Of a stretch of DNA of 64,000 nt, positions 59,146 through 64,000 are shown piece by piece. Under the pieces are notes generated by a model. That model was given only the letters and a program-made list of their open reading frames with translations, was not told the DNA's origin and ran no database searches. The DNA lies in contig NC_067195.1 in assembly GCF_000699445.3 (NCBI RefSeq), forward strand, positions 61,293,591-61,357,590, in the 5' to 3' direction. The first letter of the stretch is position 1, and each line of letters opens with the position of its first letter. This DNA comes from Schistosoma haematobium (taxonomy: Eukaryota; Platyhelminthes; Trematoda; Strigeidida; Schistosomatidae). The translations under genes and the position numbers were made by a program.

Positions 59146-61501
59146 CTTGATTAGTTTAGACAATAAAGATATTTCTAACTAACTTAGTAAAGATTAAATT
59201 AAAAGATAAGTTAGTTTATTAGATTATTTGATGTTTTTTTCTCATTGTGAACTGACAATTGTTGCAGTTCAGAAAGTATAGAATAGAAGTTTCGATTTCA
59301 CTCTTGTAATTCTAAACAAAATCAAAATTAAGGTGTCAATTTTATTTAGGCGAGAATTATATCAAAGTTTATCTAATCAGGATTCAATATTTTAGATTTT
59401 TAACGTTAGTTAATCAAAGGTAGTGTGATCCCTACCCAATGTTAACAATGATAAATCTTGTACTTCTAAGATAATCAAACTACACAATTCAAATTAGTTT
59501 ATTAAGAAATCAGAAAATCTATTTATAAGCCAGTTAAAAGCGAGCACTCGGTTATTGTGTATTAAAGTAGCTTTTCAAAGATCACAATTTCAATTACATA
59601 AACAGTTTCAATAACCTCTGAGATTTTTTAAACAAAATTCTGTAATCTCATAAGAGACAGACTTCATCCGATTTTTTTAAAATTCATCTTGTTACATAGA
59701 TTAGACTAATGATAAATTAATTATACAACTATCTTCTAACAATTGAGTTAGTCCATAATTTTGAATAGTTGGAGATACGTATTACACTCCTCATATATAT
59801 CTTTATACCTTCATTCATTTTTTTATGCATTGCATTTTATTTTCCCGTTACTTGACACTGTTTAAGAGTTTAACTTTGTCCTTGTGTGAGTATAGAAACT
59901 ACTATTGACTCAATAATTTTTATTAATATTAGTAGTTTCTCCAGTAACTTTGTCATATGATTCCAATAGTGTTATTATCATCAGCTATGTGCTTTTCCGA
60001 TCTGCTTTTGAATACATAATATAGTGTAACTTTGTTTGTTTTCTCTCAAAATTATTCTTCATCTGATTTTGCTTTGTTCACTTTCATTTACATTCCCAAT
60101 TCTCCCCTGTATATACTTGTTTTTTTTTGAGTATCTGGACGGTCATATAGTATCTCGCTTCTATAGATAGGAATTATGTAATACGGTTCATTTACATCCT
60201 CTCCTATATTGTTGTTCATGACTTTATGGATTCTCTCTTCGAAGTATGATTTCATGTTGTATAGAAACTAATTTTATTAACAAGCACTATGTGTACTGAT
60301 TGCTTAGAGCAGTTCATGTGTCTTGGAGTTATATGATTCAAGAACAGTAGGATGTTCTACTCATTGGAGAATATGTGTTCACCTTGCTTTTCTTGATTTA
60401 GTACTAAAAGACTACCTTACAGATTGTCCTTAAAATAATTTCTTCATTTTATTAATTAATCAATCCTACTTCAATAAAGAACTAATCAATTAAAATCTCT
60501 TCGAATCTGTAAAACCTTTGATCCAGCCAATTTATATAGTGCTCAAGAGTTAGATTCATACTGATGATTTACTTTATCACCATACTGAGGTGAAATTTCT
60601 TAATTTGAATCAGTGTACATTTTTATTTGTTACTACATCATGTTATAAAGAAAAGCCAGACGGAATTCCATTATGAGATAGTACTTTATATGACTATTTA
60701 TTCGCATATTCAAATAAATAAATAAATATACATATTTGGTTTGAAAATCTGAAGTTCAATATTCTTCAAAGTGAAACTGTTTGAAAACATGATTTATCAA
60801 TCATATTATCAGTATTACCAGTCGGTTAACAATTTCAGCTTTTTTGTTTTGATGAGGTCAATAAGCAACAACAACAACAACAAAAACATTAAATAATCAT
60901 AGTGAAATATTTCTCTACGGGAGGAAACTATTGGAAATGTTTTAGTTCACTCATTCACTGATACATAATCTGCATACAGATGAAATATACATTTGTGTAC
61001 ACTATCTTAATCACATATAAATCTTTCATAAAATAAATATTACTACAAACTGTAAAATTTAGATGAAATGTTATTATTAGTTTATATCTTGTAAGCAGAT
61101 TTGTATAGTGAAGATATATCATGACATCCATAAATTTTATCTATTATAATGTTTGTAAAAATAAAATCCAAAAGAAGGAAACCAACCCTTATATTGTTAC
61201 TGTTATTATTTCTAGTGGTAATATTAGTTGTATTACCAATATATAGATAGATAGATAGATTTTTTAAAAAATTACTTGAAGGATTGACCCATTTCTGTCG
61301 ATTACTATATACATAACCAAGTGGGATATTTCAATTGTATCTTAAGTTTACACATTATTCCTTATGTATTCTTTATCCAAGTATCTTAATTAAATTTATC
61401 TTTGATTTTTAAAGGTCAATTAAAAATGTTTATTAAATCTGAAAATAAATTCCTTTTTATATTAGTACCATATTGTTGGAAAATATTTACGCATTTACTG
61501 A

Positions 61502-61504
<3 letters not shown>
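59146..61504. other. AT-rich DNA, no gene seen
   Basis: Contains a (CAA)n run near 60868 and (GATA)n near 61243. No coding signal. Confidence 0.5.

Positions 61505-61532
<28 letters not shown>
61505..61532. repeat. (TA)n microsatellite
   Basis: Short pure TA run. Confidence 0.95.
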
Positions 61533-61535
<3 letters not shown>

Positions 61536-62397
61536 CTTGAACATTGAATAAGAAGGTAGTTTAAACTTTATGAAAAGAAAAGAAAAGAAAACTATGTAAT
61601 CTTGTTTTTGTATACGTTACTGTAAGTGTTTGAATACGTTTTTGTATGCTTGTTAATGTTACAACTTGTTTTCATTTTTTATATCATTTACCCGTTTTGG
61701 TAGTTAGTTTTCTTACTAGTTTCACACTTTTAATGGATACTTCACATCTGTACCGATAGAAAAGAAAAATATAATGGGTTATTTGTTGTTGTTGTTGTGG
61801 TGGTGCTTTTTCATAAAAATAAAAGTAATATACTGACCGTTAAAAATAAATATGATTATAATATTTTTAAAAATGAAGTTTCTTTTTTCATAGAGTATCA
61901 TTATAACCATCATTTTCATGATATGAAACTATTTTCATATCCATATTTGTGTGTGTGTGTGTGTATATATATATATTTACTTAAGCATGTTCATGTGTCT
62001 ATGTTTAAATAAAGAATGCAGAAAATTTAATCAGCAGGAGAATAAAGAATATGGAATAGGAAATATATTCAGGTTTGTACAATCGTGTTTGTGTTTATGT
62101 GTGAACCTACTACATTCAACACTTATTGGTATGTAAATATTTGTGTATAAATAACAATAATTTGTGTGGTCGAATTCATCCGACTAAAAATAGTGCTGTA
62201 GTTAACACTACTACTACTACTAAGAATCTTTATACTATTATCGATATTAATATGAATATCAATATTATTAATGCTCCTAATATTATTACTAAGTGTTACT
62301 GAAATAAATAAACCAGGAGGTGGGTGTGTCGACAAACTTTAAATGTTAGACAAAAATGATAAGGCTGAGATGGATTTGGAGTTGAAACTAGGAAAAA

Positions 62398-62400
<3 letters not shown>
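61533..62400. other. AT-rich DNA with (GT)n, no gene seen
   Basis: A (GT)n/(TA)n tract lies near 61948-61976. Short frames are low-complexity. Confidence 0.5.

Positions 62401-62442
<42 letters not shown>
62401..62442. repeat. (TA)n microsatellite
   Basis: Pure AT run. Confidence 0.97.
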
Positions 62443-62444
<2 letters not shown>

Positions 62445-64000
62445 CACATTGCATTAAAGTAACTGAGGTATTTGAAAAAATAAATGTACAGTATATCCTT
62501 TAGGCAATAGTGTAATATGCTTTTTTTTGAGATGCGAATCAGTACACATGTTAATGAATAATATTGAAAATGAATTAAAATATGTTTTTTAAAGTGTTCA
62601 ATTGGCGGTAACATGTGTCCATGTGTACGTATTTATGTCGATTTATAATAAAGTGTGTTTTATTTTCCTCTGTTAGTGAACATTTGGAAAAAGATAAATA
62701 AATTTTAAAAAATAAATTCACTTTTAATCTGATTTTGTTTCTTCAAAAAAACCACACACAAAAAAAATAAATAAATAATGTGCACAATATTTAATAATTC
62801 CAGTCTATGAATAACAAAGGTCATTTATGTTGCCATTGTAAATAATAATTTATTTTGTAATTTTCATTGATTTATTCAATATTCTATTTTTTTTAAAAAA
62901 AGAACAAACCAACAGCTTGAAACTTTAATCAGATTATACATTATTTTCTAAGTATATTAGTAACTAACTTTTCCACTTTTAAGAAGTTTGATGTAGTCTA
63001 TTCAAAATGAATAATTTTAAGGAATAAGTTGTCTTATTGTATTATAACATGTGATAACTTGTTTTTGTAGAGCAGATGCCTAGACCATGAAAATACATTA
63101 CACAGAGATTAATTGATTTAAAGGGATAGAAAACTAAAAAAATGCTTAAATCTTCAAGTAAGTCAATAAACACTGAGGTTTATAGTGTAAAACAGTAATT
63201 ATTTACTAAATGAATTGGATATAATTATAAGAAAAACATTAGACTTACGTTTTGTGTCTACTTGAACTCAACATCAATGCTTTTGAATAGTATAAGGAAT
63301 ATTCACTTTGTCTTAGAGGTTCATATTACCCCCCTACCACATAGTTCTGTAGTCATAGGACCTATTTCATAAACCGAATACATTACAATATTACTCAACT
63401 TATCTCTGTCCTAAACCGCATTCATATCACCTGTTTAGTATTTGTGTGTATAATATCAGTAATGTATACAAAAGATAATCTAATTCGTAGTTAGTCTTTT
63501 TTTATTATGTAGTGCAAAGAATCACTTGTGCTGTGCCGTACATTTATTTCATTCAGACTTTTGTGTTTTTCATTACATTCATTATTTTATCTTGTTTATC
63601 AAATTTGTCCAAATTGCACATTTTAAGATTATCTGAAAAAAATTGTTCTTTCAGACTATTTAAACTTATTACCTAAAGGTTTTTTATAAACATGATCTTG
63701 GCTATAAACTAGCATGTATTCTGTGTTAGTTTTGGGAATATATTGTGAATTATTACGTAGAAGTCGGTTTGGATCAAATGGAAAATTATCAATGAGAATA
63801 GAAACCAAGTGGATAATGCTTGAATGGTATGGCTAAAATGCTGGTTTTCAATTTATATTAACTCAAATTTCCAATAGAATGGTGAATGATATCATATTCT
63901 TATTGCTAATTTAAATTATGTCCATTTAACTGTGTTAGAATGGTCTCAGTAGTAGAATTATGTTCAGTACACACTATGATAACAGATTCACACAAAGAGT
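62443..64000. other. AT-rich DNA to window end, no gene seen
   Basis: No exon, repeat copy or long frame is supported. Confidence 0.5.

Overview
The window looks like nuclear DNA of a blood fluke (Schistosoma or a very close relative). The evidence is the AT-rich sequence, 34-nt introns at the 5' end of one gene beside multi-kilobase introns further down, Smα-type retroposons carrying hammerhead ribozyme motifs, RTE-like LINEs whose protein sequences match those common in schistosomes, a BEL/Pao LTR retrotransposon, and many (TA)n microsatellites. Exons were read by eye from splice sites and protein families, with no alignment program.

Layout. 1-9.9 kb: SINE and Smα copies, two copies of a 0.5-kb retroposon, an LTR-like repeat, and the 3'-terminal exon of an unrecognised + strand gene (4784-5278). 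11.9-25.5 kb: a complete six-exon EB1/MAPRE gene on the minus strand, with introns 3 and 4 full of LINE and SINE copies. 26.9-31.6 kb: a BEL/Pao element with apparently identical 685-bp LTRs, a 5-bp target duplication and one 1044-codon ORF. 32.2-35.5 kb: an LTR-like repeat and a decayed LINE. 36.7-40.5 kb: the 3' exons of a TPX2-like gene on the plus strand. 40.7-42.9 kb: a complete two-exon HYPK gene on the minus strand, convergent with it. 43-64 kb: no gene recognised; repeats, a younger LINE (52.5-54.3 kb), a SINE with an intact hammerhead core (54.4 kb), Smα remnants and microsatellites.

Main discovery candidate. In the BEL/Pao ORF, the region where most of Gag, the protease, the reverse transcriptase and the start of RNase H should lie is replaced by about 200 codons of the N-terminal half of actin. 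The actin is in frame with Gag upstream and with RNase H/integrase downstream. It has no introns and differs from ordinary actin at roughly a quarter or more of positions, yet has no stop. With matching LTRs and a perfect target duplication, this looks like a host gene captured by a retrotransposon and then mobilised recently as a non-autonomous element with its own integrase.

Second theme. Two SINE-type families carry hammerhead motifs: Smα-like copies and a tRNA-headed SINE. The copy at 54.4 kb keeps every core nucleotide, and the others show different stages of decay. A separate GC-rich 0.5-kb retroposon with (AATAAA)-type tails has 9-12 bp target duplications, which point to LINE-style mobilisation.

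The cellular genes have housekeeping roles: EB1 tracks microtubule plus ends, TPX2-like proteins help assemble spindles, and HYPK works with the N-terminal acetyltransferase NatA at the ribosome. They are neighbours, and nothing suggests co-regulation.
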